The notes below the pieces were generated by a model. The model was given only the letters and a program-made list of their open reading frames with translations, was not told the DNA's origin and ran no database searches. A stretch of 64,000 nt of DNA from Bugula neritina (lineage: Eukaryota > Bryozoa > Gymnolaemata > Cheilostomatida > Bugulidae): contig OZ037766.1 of NCBI GenBank assembly GCA_964035545.1, positions 8,441,722 to 8,505,721 of the forward strand, read 5' to 3'. Within the stretch, counting starts at the first letter, position 1; every line of letters starts with the position of its first letter. Positions 36,801 through 45,322 of the stretch are shown here, in pieces. Position numbers and translations under genes: made by a program.

Positions 36801-39800
36801 AAAGCGGCGTTTATCACACGGGACGGTTTGTGGAAGTGGAAGGTGCTGCCCTTCGGGTTAACCTCCGCCCCAGCCACCTTCCAGAGGCTGATGGAACAAG
36901 TCCTTAGCGGACTCCATTGGAAGACACTGCTGGTCTACCTCGATGATGTCATCGTAATCTCTCCAGACTTCGAGACACATGTCAGTCGTCTGCAGGAGGT
37001 TTTCGAGAGACTCCGAGGTGCCGGTCTTAAGCTCAAACCTTCCAAGTGCGCTCTATTGCAGCCGGAGGTCAAGTACCTGGGGCACGTTGTCGGTCGAAAC
37101 GGCGTGGCAACGGATCCCGAAAAGGTACGGGCAGTAGAAGACTGGGTCACCCCCCAAGACTTGACCGGACTCCGGGCTTTCTTGGGGCTGGTAGGGTATT
37201 ACAGGCAATACATACCAGACTTTGCGGGCATAGCCCAGCCGTTAAACCGGCTCACCGCAAAGGGAGTGACGTGGCAGTGGACTCCAGTCGAACAAGAAGC
37301 GTTCGACCGCCTCAAGGGCTGCCTACTAACGGCGCCCATCTTGGCCTACCCAGACCCCACTCTGGAGTACATCCTAGACACGGACGCCAGTGACCAAAAT
37401 GTTGGCGCTGTGCTGTCACAAGTGCAGGAAGGCCGAGAGGTAGTAGTAGCCTACTACAGCAAGTCTCTCTCACCCGCTGAACGAAATTACTGCACTACCC
37501 GCAAGGAGCTGCTGGCAGTAATCAAGTCAGTGAAGCACTTCAGACCATACCTATATGGCAGGAAGTTCCGGCTGCGTACGGATCATGCCTCGCTGATCTG
37601 GTTGTGCAGGAGAGCAGAGCCCTCTAGTCAGGTCGCCCGGTGGCTCGAAATCCTAGCTGAATTCTCATACCGGATCGAACATCGACCGGGCAAGAGACAC
37701 AACAATGCGGATGGGTTGAGTCGCCGACCTGACGGAGGTTGCAAACAGTGTCTCAACATCGAGAGGAGGGATGGAGGTCCCCCGCGATGCGAGTTGGAGA
37801 CGCTGGCTCACCACGGAGCACCGTTTGACTGGGACCAGGGTCAACTCAGGCAGGGAGTTGATGAGTCCCCGGAGGATGTACAAAACCTCCGCGCCAACCC
37901 TGTACTGGCCGGTAATGTTCGAGAGCTGAAAAAGCTCCAAGAGGAGCTGCCTGGAGTCGTGGCAGACATATACCGGGCCAAAAGGGAAGGGCGACGACCC
38001 AGCGAGGAACGCATACGACAGGGATGCGCCGAATTCCGGCTATACTGTCAGCGTTGGGACTCGCTGCGGATCGGGCAGGATGGGTTGCTAACCATCTCTC
38101 TAGCTGCCAGCGGCAGACACCCGGAAAGGAAGAGGGTAGTCTGCCCCACAGCCATCCGCCGTGAGTTGATTTGGGATACTCACAAACAGGCCCACGCAGG
38201 GGTCAAGCGAGTGATGTCCAAATTACGACTTCGGTGGTATTGGCCACAAATGGAGCGTGATGTCCGGCTCAGAGTCAAACAGTGTGAGATCTGCCAGGCC
38301 AGTAAGCATAGCCGCCCCCCTGGTGAAGCAGGACGGCGGAGGCTATACGCTGGTAGGCCCTGGCAAGTAGTCGCTGTAGACCTGGTCGGACCCATGCCCC
38401 TGACCCCCAGAGGCAACAATTGGATCCTAGTACTAACCGACCACTTTACTAGGTGGGCGGATGCTCTGGCTATCCCAGATGCATCAGCCTCAACAGTGGC
38501 CAGGGCACTAGACCAACATGTATTCTGTTATTTTGGGCTCGCGAACAGATACACTCTGATCAAGGCGCTCAATTCCAGTCTCAACTGATGAGCGACCTTT
38601 GCCGCCTCTGGGGAGTAAATCAGAGCAGGACCACCCCCTACCACCCTCAAGGTAACGGGGTGGTGGAGCGCAACAACCGGATGCTAGGTGATGCACTCCG
38701 GAGTCTCCTCCTTGGACGAGGTCAAGAGGAATGGGATACGGTGTTGCCGCAAGTCATGCGTGCATACCGTAGCACCCCACACACCAGTACTGGTGAGACC
38801 CCAAACCTCTTGATGCTCGGGAGAGAGACTCGTGTCCCTGACCATCTCACCTATCACGTTCCAGAGCAAGATAACTCAGTCCACGAGTATGCCAGTGAAC
38901 TAGTGGAACGGATGAAGGCCGCACACGATATACTGCGCCAACAGCAGTGGAAGGTGCGGCACGAAGATTCCGATGAACCACCTCTCTATCAAAGGGGAGA
39001 TAAGGTGTGGATGGTCAATTACCGTAGGCGCCGCGGACAGGCTGATAAGCTGAAGCCTAAGTTTGTAGGCCCCTACGTGGTCGTCGAGGCTATGCCCAAT
39101 CATACGTACAAGATTGAGCGCTCAGGACAGGTGTCTATCCAGAATGAGTCTCGCTTGAAACCGTATTGGGCTAGCCCCGACGGAGTGGGAGAAGCCCCCC
39201 CGTTGTTAGAGCCCAGGAGGCAGACAACAACGTGCGGGCGACGGCGGCATGGACCTGAATACGAAGTGGTCATACCGCGGGAAGAAAACTTGGTGAGAGA
39301 GGAGCGGCAGCTTCTACCAACAGAAGCGTGTCCGCCACCGCCAAGTCTAATTCCATCACTTCCAGAAACCGAGCCGGTTCCGGAAGTGCAAACCCCCACG
39401 GAGGGAGGGGCTCCATCCGGAGAACAAGAAGAGGTGACCGCTAACGGTGAAGTAGAGGCGCCATTAGAGGCCCCTACTAACGAACCGGCAAGCGTGTCAC
39501 CCCCCCTAGAAAGGGGACAGCGTACGAGGCAACCCCCCGCATACTTGAAGGACTTCATATGTGACTGCGTTAAAAGCGGCGTGTATGAAAGTCTAGGGGA
39601 AAACCGTACGAGAAAAGTATCGAGCAAATGTGGGAGTTGTCAACACCACGGAAATATCAACTTTTGTATCGGCGGAGATAGAAACAAAATTCATCCGCCG
39701 GGTGCACAAAGTCTTAATCACGCACCCCAACCACGTTGCTCGATCTTTTCATACGCTGATGCAGTCAGGAGTAGACGTGTTTCTAAGCAGTAGTTCAAAC

Positions 39801-42800
39801 CATTTCACACATTCAGTATGTCTTACGACAACAGATCGTGGGGTGAGTTAACTATATCTTAATACGAAACTAGATTGCATCGCTCAGCCCTGACTCACTG
39901 AGTCAATCGAGCTGGAGATAGGTTAGTGAAATACCGTAGTAAGAACTCAGTTTGACTTAGAGATTTTTATAATCTCATTGCAATACGTGTTCTATCTGAC
40001 TATTCACTACCATAAATCTCTACGAGGTAACTGAATTAGGAGTTGCCAAGCTGTTCAAGCCGACAACACGGCAGTGTACTGTATTAACACTGTTGAAACT
40101 TTTTCAGATTACACTCGACCCGCTACAACCAGGGTACGGGATAGAACACTTCCCGCTCCGTATCCGGAGGAGTATGCTAGTGGTGACCGGCCTGAGCCAC
40201 TACGCCGCCGTTGGCGGTGGGTGTCTCCACAAACAGAAGAAGAAATAGAAACGGCCTGGGGGTCCAGAGGACGGACGAGATGCCAGATCTGTGGTGAAGA
40301 TTGCGCCTCTCACCGCTCCCTTAAACTACACGTCAATGCTCATCTCCTACTAACATTCTGCCCCTGCGGGTACAATGACGTGTATCCCTACCCCGTCACC
40401 AGACACCGAGCGACGGGCTGTTTCCCTGGAGAAAACTACGTGGTCGACGCTAAGCTATACCCGGAGTTCCTCACACTTATACGACCTCTGGTGAAGAAGG
40501 CCATGCTGTTAGCCGTTCTGTCCTCGGGGTTCCAACGTGTGTTAGACAACGCCCGCCAACAATCCCCGTTGGTGTCTGACCGCCCTCAAATTACATACAC
40601 CCCCGAGGAAATTACATATCCAGAAGAAGGAGAGATCTCCCCTACCCCGACGAAGAGACGAACCAAGTCCCCCAGTCCACCCTTGCGCCGCAGACGGACA
40701 CCGTCCCCAGACCCAGTCCGCCTAGCCACAGTAGAAGAACGCCTTCTGCGATTACAAGAAGAATTCACCCAGCTGGCACCAGATCTACTTAACACTACAA
40801 CAGGACTCTTCCAGCTAAAGGGATCCGTATGCCGTATGAAATGGAAACTGCGTACATGCCAAGCCAAGCACCGGCGTGCCCAACAAGGACTCTAGTTGAC
40901 TACCCGGAGTACTCCAACTCCGCCTCTTGGGAGAAGCCAAGGGGTCATGTAAATGTTTGACTGCTTAACAGGTTATCCCCTGTCTAACACCACAGCTAGC
41001 TAGTATTCCTCGTCTATCTACAGCTGGCCAATTGTATGCAACGGATCGTTACGATGACTCTGTATTATTATTATGTCTCTTCCTGTATATTATGTGTTAT
41101 TTTTGTCCACTGATGTATGCAGTTATTAATGAATGTTTTTTTTTATATATATCAGAAAGATGGCTTTCTGCTGGTGGGGGCGGTGTGGTGGTTCGTGGAA
41201 CTACCAGCAGCACAACATGTAGGGTCGCGTAATTGACCCGGAACAATGGATAGCCAATTAGCGTAGTTGATAGTTAGCAGCAATTGTAGTTTCCCGCTGC
41301 TAACTCAGTCGAAGCTAGAGTGTGAAATAGATTAGATGTGTACTTGTTTGGAAATAATGTATCGTTTTATAATGTATAATTGTGTGTAAAATATACTCGT
41401 TCACTCGACTTATCCTGGTGCAGTTCTATAGTAAATAAATAGACTCTCTGGATAGCACATCAACCCTAAATCTGAAAAATATAACAATAACACTAACGAA
41501 TGAAGTTAGTTTTACAAAAAAAATATTTTAGCTTATGATTAATAATAGGCCCAAATTTATTCAACCATTATATAATTAACAAATGCTCCAGTTTTGGTAA
41601 ATAATTTATTTAACCTACTTTCTCAGTTGTTTCATAGATAGGCATATAAGTTTAATAACTCTTTTCAAAGAAATGACAGCATCAATACTAGTCTTCTTTA
41701 TACTTGTCGATAATCTTTGAAGAAAAACTTTTCTTTAAAATGTCTGGTGAGTAAAAAGTTCTGTTTATTTCTGCACAATATAGTGTTTGTTCACCGTATT
41801 GTGCTATGTTAACTTTCTAAGCTCACCTATAGTGTTGTTAAATTCTAATCTCTCGTTAACTAATAGAACGTGATGTTGAGTTTTGAGAGCTTCCATATCT
41901 GCTTCATGCTCTGCCTGCTGCCGCCTAAGCGCTGCTTTGTGGTCATTCTTTAAGGAAATCTGCTGGTCTTTCAGTATCTCTGAAGCCTGAATCAAAGAGG
42001 CTTAAATATGAGATAAAGTAATTCCTTTACACTTGATGTTCTGAGTTGCTTTTTCGGTACGGCAAACAAATATTTATTATACTTTATAATGTAAATAAGA
42101 ATGATCGACTTCCAGCTTTTAATTTCTAAAAGCTATTGGCAACTACAGTGTCCTGTAGTGCTTTAATTCAAGAAATTAGTAATTGTATTACGCATATAAA
42201 TTAAATTACACATGTATAATATAAACAAGTTTGTAGTATGGAAAATAAAAACAAGTAACTTGTTTTAAAGTGCTGAGTAAATACATGTTCAAATAGTTGT
42301 TAATTTTATTTGTTTAACTTATTGTGTTTAGTACTTACTCTAATCTGCTATCATATTATGATTGTTCTGTTAGGAGTTTTCTTATCGTAGCAGGCAAGTG
42401 CAATTTCATCTTTATATTTTATTATCGATTGTTTATATCTTTATATTTCAGTAATTTAAACTTTACATTATTTAGACTTTTGTTCTCTGTTGTTATTCTC
42501 TCCACATGCTTCGAAGCTATGCTGAGCACATATTTTAACATTCAACTTATATAGTGGCATAGAGATACTATATTAAAGTATATTTCTTGGTGCTAACATG
42601 TAGTAAGTAGCTTTACAAGTGTTTAAACCCTACCCTGTCTTACTGGCTCCTAAAACAAGCCACGGTTCTCAGCAGAAAACATTCAGCAAGTCTAACTGGT
42701 TTATCGCAATATTATTATCACATGCATGTTTCTATAAAATTAGTTTCATGAACTTATCATGCCAACAATCATAAAATGGCCAAGTGTATTCAACACTAGC

Positions 42801-45056
42801 TTATCAGGACTTTTTATTTAAGATTGCAAAATCAGAATAAGTATATTTTTAATTAATTTACCTGACCAGTTAGTTTTCTAAACAAGATTATTTCAATTAT
42901 AAAAAAACCTGCAATGGTATTGTAAGGAAATAGGCACTACCTGTACCAATCGATAGTTGTTATAGCTAAAAATCTTTGACGCAACGCAACGGCAATGTAT
43001 CATTCAGCACACACAGTAAAGTGTAGAATTTGTGTGAATAAATGTGGTTTGTCTGTCTGTTCAATGACCATCAGATGTTCATAATGTTTAATTAAAAAGG
43101 CAATTGTCACTGCATAAGTTCAGCTATAGTCGTATGCTAGTATCTTGTCTGTATCTATACTTACCCTTCTTTTTGTATCTTTATGAAGCATTCTTTCTTC
43201 CTCTAAAAACAAGCTCAAATCAGCAACTTGAACTTTAAGTTTTTCTGCCATCTCACAACTATAAAATAAAAATTATTAGTATTATAAAATTGCTCGCAAT
43301 TTCATTCTATTAGTCAACACATCAAGTTAGGAATTACAGGAAGCTTTTATATGTTTATGTTCCTTTGTGAAATGTATTCATGTTATTAATAGATAAATTG
43401 TAATTGAAAGCGGAATTCTTGAATGTGAAAGAGTTGTGCACTGATGCAGTTCTCATAACCCTGAACAGTAAGTGATTTAATTCAATGCCAATAGTTTTAC
43501 ATGTTATAAAAAGGCATCAACTTTTTGATTATGCAGTATGAAAGTAGAAATGTTGCCTAATGTTGTTGGAGAAATAGAATTGGCAAATTTACTTGAAAAT
43601 ATGATTGTACAGTTGTTTCAGCTAATAAGAAATTATTATCTAGGATTTTCAGCACATCATTAGAAGCTATTAATTCAACATCTAAAAAAACTAGCAAAAG
43701 AAAGGAAATAATTCGACAAGATTTTGGGACAAGCTTGGTCTACTCATATATATAACACAATTATAGTCAACTTGGCAATACAATAATAATGCTATAACAG
43801 AGCAGCACAATACTTGTGAAAAAATAGTCAAGGCAGATGAGTGGTGGCAAAAGTTGAAAGTTATTTTTCATACAAAACTGAAGTCAGCGTAGTTTCTATT
43901 CAAATGTAATTATAGCTATATGCTTTATGTCTGTCTGTTTAGAGTGCAAGAAGTGGGAAAAAGAGGTGGTGGCTGAACTCTTAAGTCAGAAGTTAGCATT
44001 ATATTAGACACAAAATATATACATAGTAGTTCTCTCTTTTATTATTTCAAATGGTCAGCCAAGGCTGCATCTATTAGCATTATAATGAATTAAATTATAT
44101 ATTTAATTCATTAGTTATAGTTTGTCCTAGAATTAATTTTCAACATTTAGTAGGCCTATTGGGAGACTAATATGTATTAAGCATGCAATAATTACAAATT
44201 ACTTTACTATTTAACCATGCTGAGATTGTTGTGGTCATATAACTTATCACAATTGCTATAATTATAAATTTGATGTGAGCTCAAAGAGATTTAATTTACT
44301 TGTCCATAGTTTATAGAATTAACTCAGCATTGCAATTATTTATCAAGCTTCTTACATTTCAGGTACACACTGATGTCCTGCTGAATTCGAATGTTCCATT
44401 TCAGAGTTTCCTGAAGGTCTGCGACTTGGTTGGTCATCGTGTAAAATCATTTGTATTCGAGATTTACTCCTGTTTAAAGTTGCTGTTTCTGATGTGTATA
44501 TTTCCTGAAGAGCTGAAGGACTCTGTAAAAACAGCACCATGTTGATTCCCCAACAGCATTATAACAACATGAGCAAAATGCAATAAGCAAGAATTGATCA
44601 TTTGTACAATCAGTCATTATTTTTGTAAGAGAAAAATATTTCAAAATCGATAAAATGTTGTTTTTAAATATTTTATTCAAGATTCTGGAGTACTTTTTCT
44701 CTCTAAATATTTATTTATAATTTGAGCAAACTATAACTAAAGTTAGTTTTTTTATTATAAGAACATAACTGTGCGGTTGGTGACTGCTAATTGATGAGTT
44801 CTTGTGGCTGGCACTTGTTTGTTTGGTAAGAATTATCAAATAGAAAAATGACAAGCCCATGGAAGTTGATTAGTCTCTACCAGATTTTGTTTTCTATGTT
44901 AATACATGTTATTTAAATGCATGTTTTTTTTCTATGAGACACACTTTGACCACACTTGAATAGAGAAAGTTTTGTATTGAAATAGAATACCTGAACTGTA
45001 GCCTGTCTCATTGCTATTGGTCTGTTTCTGGATTTGGAATCTCCTAGACTCGCCAT
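30891..45056 (-). CDS. Coiled-coil protein resembling FLACC1 (10 exons)
   Basis: Minus-strand exons: 44,991-45,056; 44,371-44,522; 43,165-43,258; 41,827-41,986; 33,815-33,967; 33,218-33,393; 32,972-33,061; 32,368-32,477; 31,792-31,897; 30,891-30,905. Phases agree and the sum is 1,122 nt, or 373 aa. After a Ser/Arg-rich start, nearly all is heptad-like coiled coil, for example KNDHKAALRRQQAEHEADM and KKLTDMKQEYKKQAEALKKR. The order and spacing of segments, and the ETKYKKQHDSLLEANTMLR stretch near the end, recall vertebrate FLACC1/ALS2CR12 (sperm flagellum fibrous sheath). Coiled coils mislead, so the family is tentative. The exon 8 donor is GC (AAG|GCAAGT), and the phase of the next exon requires it. 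The donor of exon 2 and the five-codon last exon are uncertain. The intron between exons 4 and 5 carries the gypsy element on the opposite strand. Confidence 0.72.
33987..34289 (+). repeat. 5' LTR of the gypsy element
   Basis: 303 bp, TGTGG...ATAACA, matching 41,184-41,486 throughout by eye. It includes an AATAAA-like site (GTAAATAAATAG) near its end. Host sequence resumes only 17 nt from the acceptor of host exon 5. Confidence 0.97.
34291..34307 (+). promoter_or_regulatory. Primer binding site, tRNA-Leu type
   Basis: TGGTGGCAGCGGTGGGA, one base after the 5' LTR, is complementary to a tRNA 3' end of the form CCCACCGCTGCCA-CCA. I recall that sequence for some metazoan leucine tRNAs. Confidence 0.75.
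34321..35274 (+). CDS. gag: Gypsy Gag (317 aa)
   Basis: Gag forms the retrotransposon particle and packages its RNA. The N-terminal half has the retrotransposon-gag type helical region (around FTGEEEVEQFIQEF). The C-terminus has a CCHC zinc knuckle, CWECGNQGHFRRYC, at about residues 282-295. The ATG at 34,321 is 14 bp past the primer site and is the first in this frame. The frame ends at TGA 35,272-35,274 and overlaps pol in the -1 frame. A strong splice donor (GAAG|GTGAGC, cut after 34,363) lies 43 nt into the ORF. Confidence 0.95.
   Translation: METENAGTQPPAIEGERRDNAVETMPVNHVVEERRVPRELAEDRYRLKAPTFTGEEEVEQFIQEFSDVMDVAQWPPRVALLKLRMALMDKAKPYGLGVDIDNIFASLRARFGLSATDARARLQRLRRDPRTPLREHAAAVIKLAQIAYSDLPPVNRERYTLDAFIASVDDLGLHHQFLARGVTTVEDALTEGEAYLLANQMHKSRGSSRQVEIDRADTAAGQGEETPAAAAVSQLATASKVTQLTDMLAKLIATLTPQTPVSTAPEPMRPPAPPQGETVSFCWECGNQGHFRRYCPFLNQGLNYRGPQMFPPSAGRR
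34361..34369 (+). promoter_or_regulatory. Candidate splice donor inside gag
   Basis: AAG|GTGAGC is a near-consensus donor leaving one coding base after codon 14. The same phase is needed to join in-frame to the acceptor at 40,107, ahead of the zinc-finger ORF. Confidence 0.55.
35223..35267 (+). promoter_or_regulatory. Candidate -1 ribosomal frameshift signal between gag and pol
   Basis: The heptamer GTTAAAC (35,223-35,229) sits in the gag frame as G TTA AAC, the X XXY YYZ arrangement. After a 5-nt spacer comes a perfect 8-bp GC-only stem (35,235-35,242 with 35,260-35,267) around a 17-nt loop. The -1 frame entered this way is the pol frame, open through to the integrase. As I recall, arteriviruses use the same GUUAAAC heptamer. 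A pseudoknot was not assessed. Confidence 0.8.
35223..38588 (+). CDS. pol: Gypsy Pol: protease, reverse transcriptase, RNase H, first part of integrase
   Basis: This frame is probably entered by -1 frameshifting from gag; it is open from 35,163. Domains in order: aspartic protease with FLIDSGCTT near 35,640; reverse transcriptase with LVYLDDVIV near 36,930; RNase H with DTDASDQNVGAVLS near 37,378; and the integrase zinc domain, with HKQAHAGVKRV (38,183) followed by CEICQASK. The integrase core then starts with the first catalytic Asp in VAVDLVGP (about 38,375). The frame leaves the family pattern at about 38,535, just before the second catalytic Asp, and runs out at 38,588. The remainder of the integrase continues one frame away. 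Key catalytic residues seen are intact. Confidence 0.95.
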   Translation, partial: VKLPRPADVPTFRGPTMKPPGKKKRRSPRRVPRTGNQQWQQPRRTSKGLRPAAAFSMPLHNRFTGLQVQESGWEPTKVAENLASAPPRPTYHRPKRPPSRPKAREVLPARGRPEERVQVQPHGNSYFLPGKLEGKAVTFLIDSGCTTNLLSRQLFDTLSARVRGEMEAYEGEYGTLADGSCLPFYGIIELTGRVRDQTIQETFIVSQLKEDAILGMPFLKWHGCHIDFSRSAMMMSGRELACVDKFGRPLVGGVQVVRNRIIPGRSRATIHCRVNSSRISGLGVVEGAHEKIQLASSLNQLTEQGEILVQCVNPFTEPIKLPAGSMLGRFHSVQEGDVGPSLGDATEALPQCPIQGRGAVPTHLRELYETASGGCASNRERQAMAKLLRDYGDVFSSGEHDVGLAGIVRHEIPLTAGTVPVRQPTRRLGPEKEKEVSRQVRDLLDRGLIEPAHSAWSSPVVLVRKKDGSWRFCVDYRKLNSVTIQDAYPLPRIDESLDALAGSKYFSTLDLLSGYWQVPLSPDAQEKAAFITRDGLWKWKVLPFGLTSAPATFQRLMEQVLSGLHWKTLLVYLDDVIVISPDFETHVSRLQEVFERLRGAGLKLKPSKCALLQPEVKYLGHVVGRNGVATDPEKVRAVEDWVTPQDLTGLRAFLGLVGYYRQYIPDFAGIAQPLNRLTAKGVTWQWTPVEQEAFDRLKGCLLTAPILAYPDPTLEYILDTDASDQNVGAVLSQVQEGREVVVAYYSKSLSPAERNYCTTRKELLAVIKSVKHFRPYLYGRKFRLRTDHASLIWLCRRAEPSSQVARWLEILAEFSYRIEHRPGKRHNNADGLSRRPDGGCKQCLNIERRDGGPPRCELETLAHHGAPFDWDQGQLRQGVDESPEDVQNLRANPVLAGNVRELKKLQEELPGVVADIYRAKREGRRPSEERIRQGCAEFRLYCQRWDSLRIGQDGLLTISLAASGRHPERKRVVCPTAIRRELIWDTHKQAHAGVKRVMSKLRLRWYWPQMERDVRLRVKQCEICQASKHSRPPGEAGRRRLYAGRPWQVVAVDLVGPMPLTPRGNNWILVLTDHFTRWADALAIPDASASTVARALDQHVFCYFGLANRYTLIKALNSSLN
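38535..39793 (+). pseudogene. pol: Remainder of gypsy integrase, displaced by a one-base frame change
   Basis: In the -1 frame relative to the upstream pol ORF, this continues the integrase core: EQIHSDQGAQFQS with the second Asp, TPYHPQGNGVVERNNR with the Glu, and a GPY/F-type module (KFVGPYVVVEA). A long Pro/Glu-rich tail follows, ending in TAG at 39,791-39,793. The change falls inside the catalytic core, where programmed frameshifting is not known in this family, so a single-base deletion or assembly error is more likely. No Met is expected at the join. Confidence 0.9.
39794..40107 (+). other. Gap between pol and ORF3, ending in a candidate splice acceptor
   Basis: About 300 bp without a coding frame. 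At its end, a branch-point-like GTATTAACAC (40,081-40,090) and the run CTTTTTCAG (acceptor after 40,107) form a good 3' splice site. The distance from the likely branch A to the AG is about 20 nt. Confidence 0.6.
40108..40895 (+). CDS. ORF3 of the gypsy element: C2H2-type zinc-finger protein
   Basis: A 262-codon open frame lies downstream of pol in the same orientation. No ATG occurs between the preceding in-frame stop (40,032-40,034) and the fingers; the first Met lies well after them. Splicing from the gag donor (after 34,363) would supply the gag ATG and 14 codons and stay in frame, giving about 276 aa. Near 40,282 is a classical CX2CX12HX3H finger (CQICGEDCAS...H...H). Next comes a CXCX12HX4C variant starting at CPCGYNDVY. 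A Pro/Ser/Arg-rich stretch with KSPSPPLRRRRTPSPDP follows, then a helical heptad-like C-terminus (RLLRLQEEFTQL). There is no signal peptide or membrane segment, so it is not an env. A role in nucleic-acid binding, integration targeting or regulation is inference. Confidence 0.8.
40896..41183 (+). other. 3' untranslated part of the gypsy element with polypurine tract
   Basis: No coding frame was recognised. The G-rich GGTGGGGGCGG directly before the 3' LTR (about 41,173-41,183) is the expected polypurine primer for plus-strand synthesis. Confidence 0.75.
41184..41486 (+). repeat. 3' LTR of the gypsy element
   Basis: 303 bp, matching 33,987-34,289 base for base as far as I can read. It is followed by the ATAA target duplication. 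Confidence 0.97.
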
Positions 45057-45132
45057 GCTGCAGATAGTTTATCTCTTAGAACGTCCTTGTGGCTTTCTAC
45101 TAATACAAGCAAAACTGTGACATTTTTTTGTT

Positions 45133-45175
45133 AACACACACACACACAGCACACACGCACACACACAGCACACAC

Positions 45176-45233
<58 letters not shown>

Positions 45234-45322
45234 ACACACACGCAACACACACGCAACACACACGCAACACACACGCAACACACACGCAACACACACGCAA
45301 CACACGCAACACACACAGAGCA
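45133..45322. repeat. (CA)n microsatellite joined to an 11-bp minisatellite
   Basis: A long CA run is followed by about six or seven copies of an 11-bp unit (GCAACACACAC). It starts 77 bp upstream of the start codon of the coiled-coil gene, so it lies in its 5' UTR or promoter. Alternating purine-pyrimidine sequence of this length can adopt Z-DNA. Confidence 0.95.

Larger units (their letters stand above)
33987..41486 (+). mobile_element. Young Ty3/gypsy LTR retrotransposon with an extra zinc-finger ORF
   Basis: A 7.5-kb element bounded by two 303-bp LTRs that begin TGTGGTGG and end ATAACA. I find no difference between them on reading both. The flanks share a 4-bp direct duplication (ATAA at 33,983-33,986 and 41,487-41,490). 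The order is LTR, primer site, gag, protease-RT-RNase H-integrase, third ORF, polypurine tract, LTR. The protease-RT-RNase H-integrase order marks Ty3/gypsy. The body is clearly more G+C-rich than the host DNA. It lies antisense in an intron of the coiled-coil gene. The integrase frame is broken once near 38,535, so this copy is probably not autonomous unless that base is an assembly error. Confidence 0.98.

Noticed and set aside
39100-39627. 175-codon minus-strand frame in the gypsy element
   Set aside because: Shadow of the integrase-tail coding region; no independent motif.
40074-40107. Translation of ORF3 from a GTG at 40,074
   Set aside because: Non-ATG initiation is not needed. The sequence before 40,108 looks like a branch point and pyrimidine tract of an intron, and the splice phase fits.
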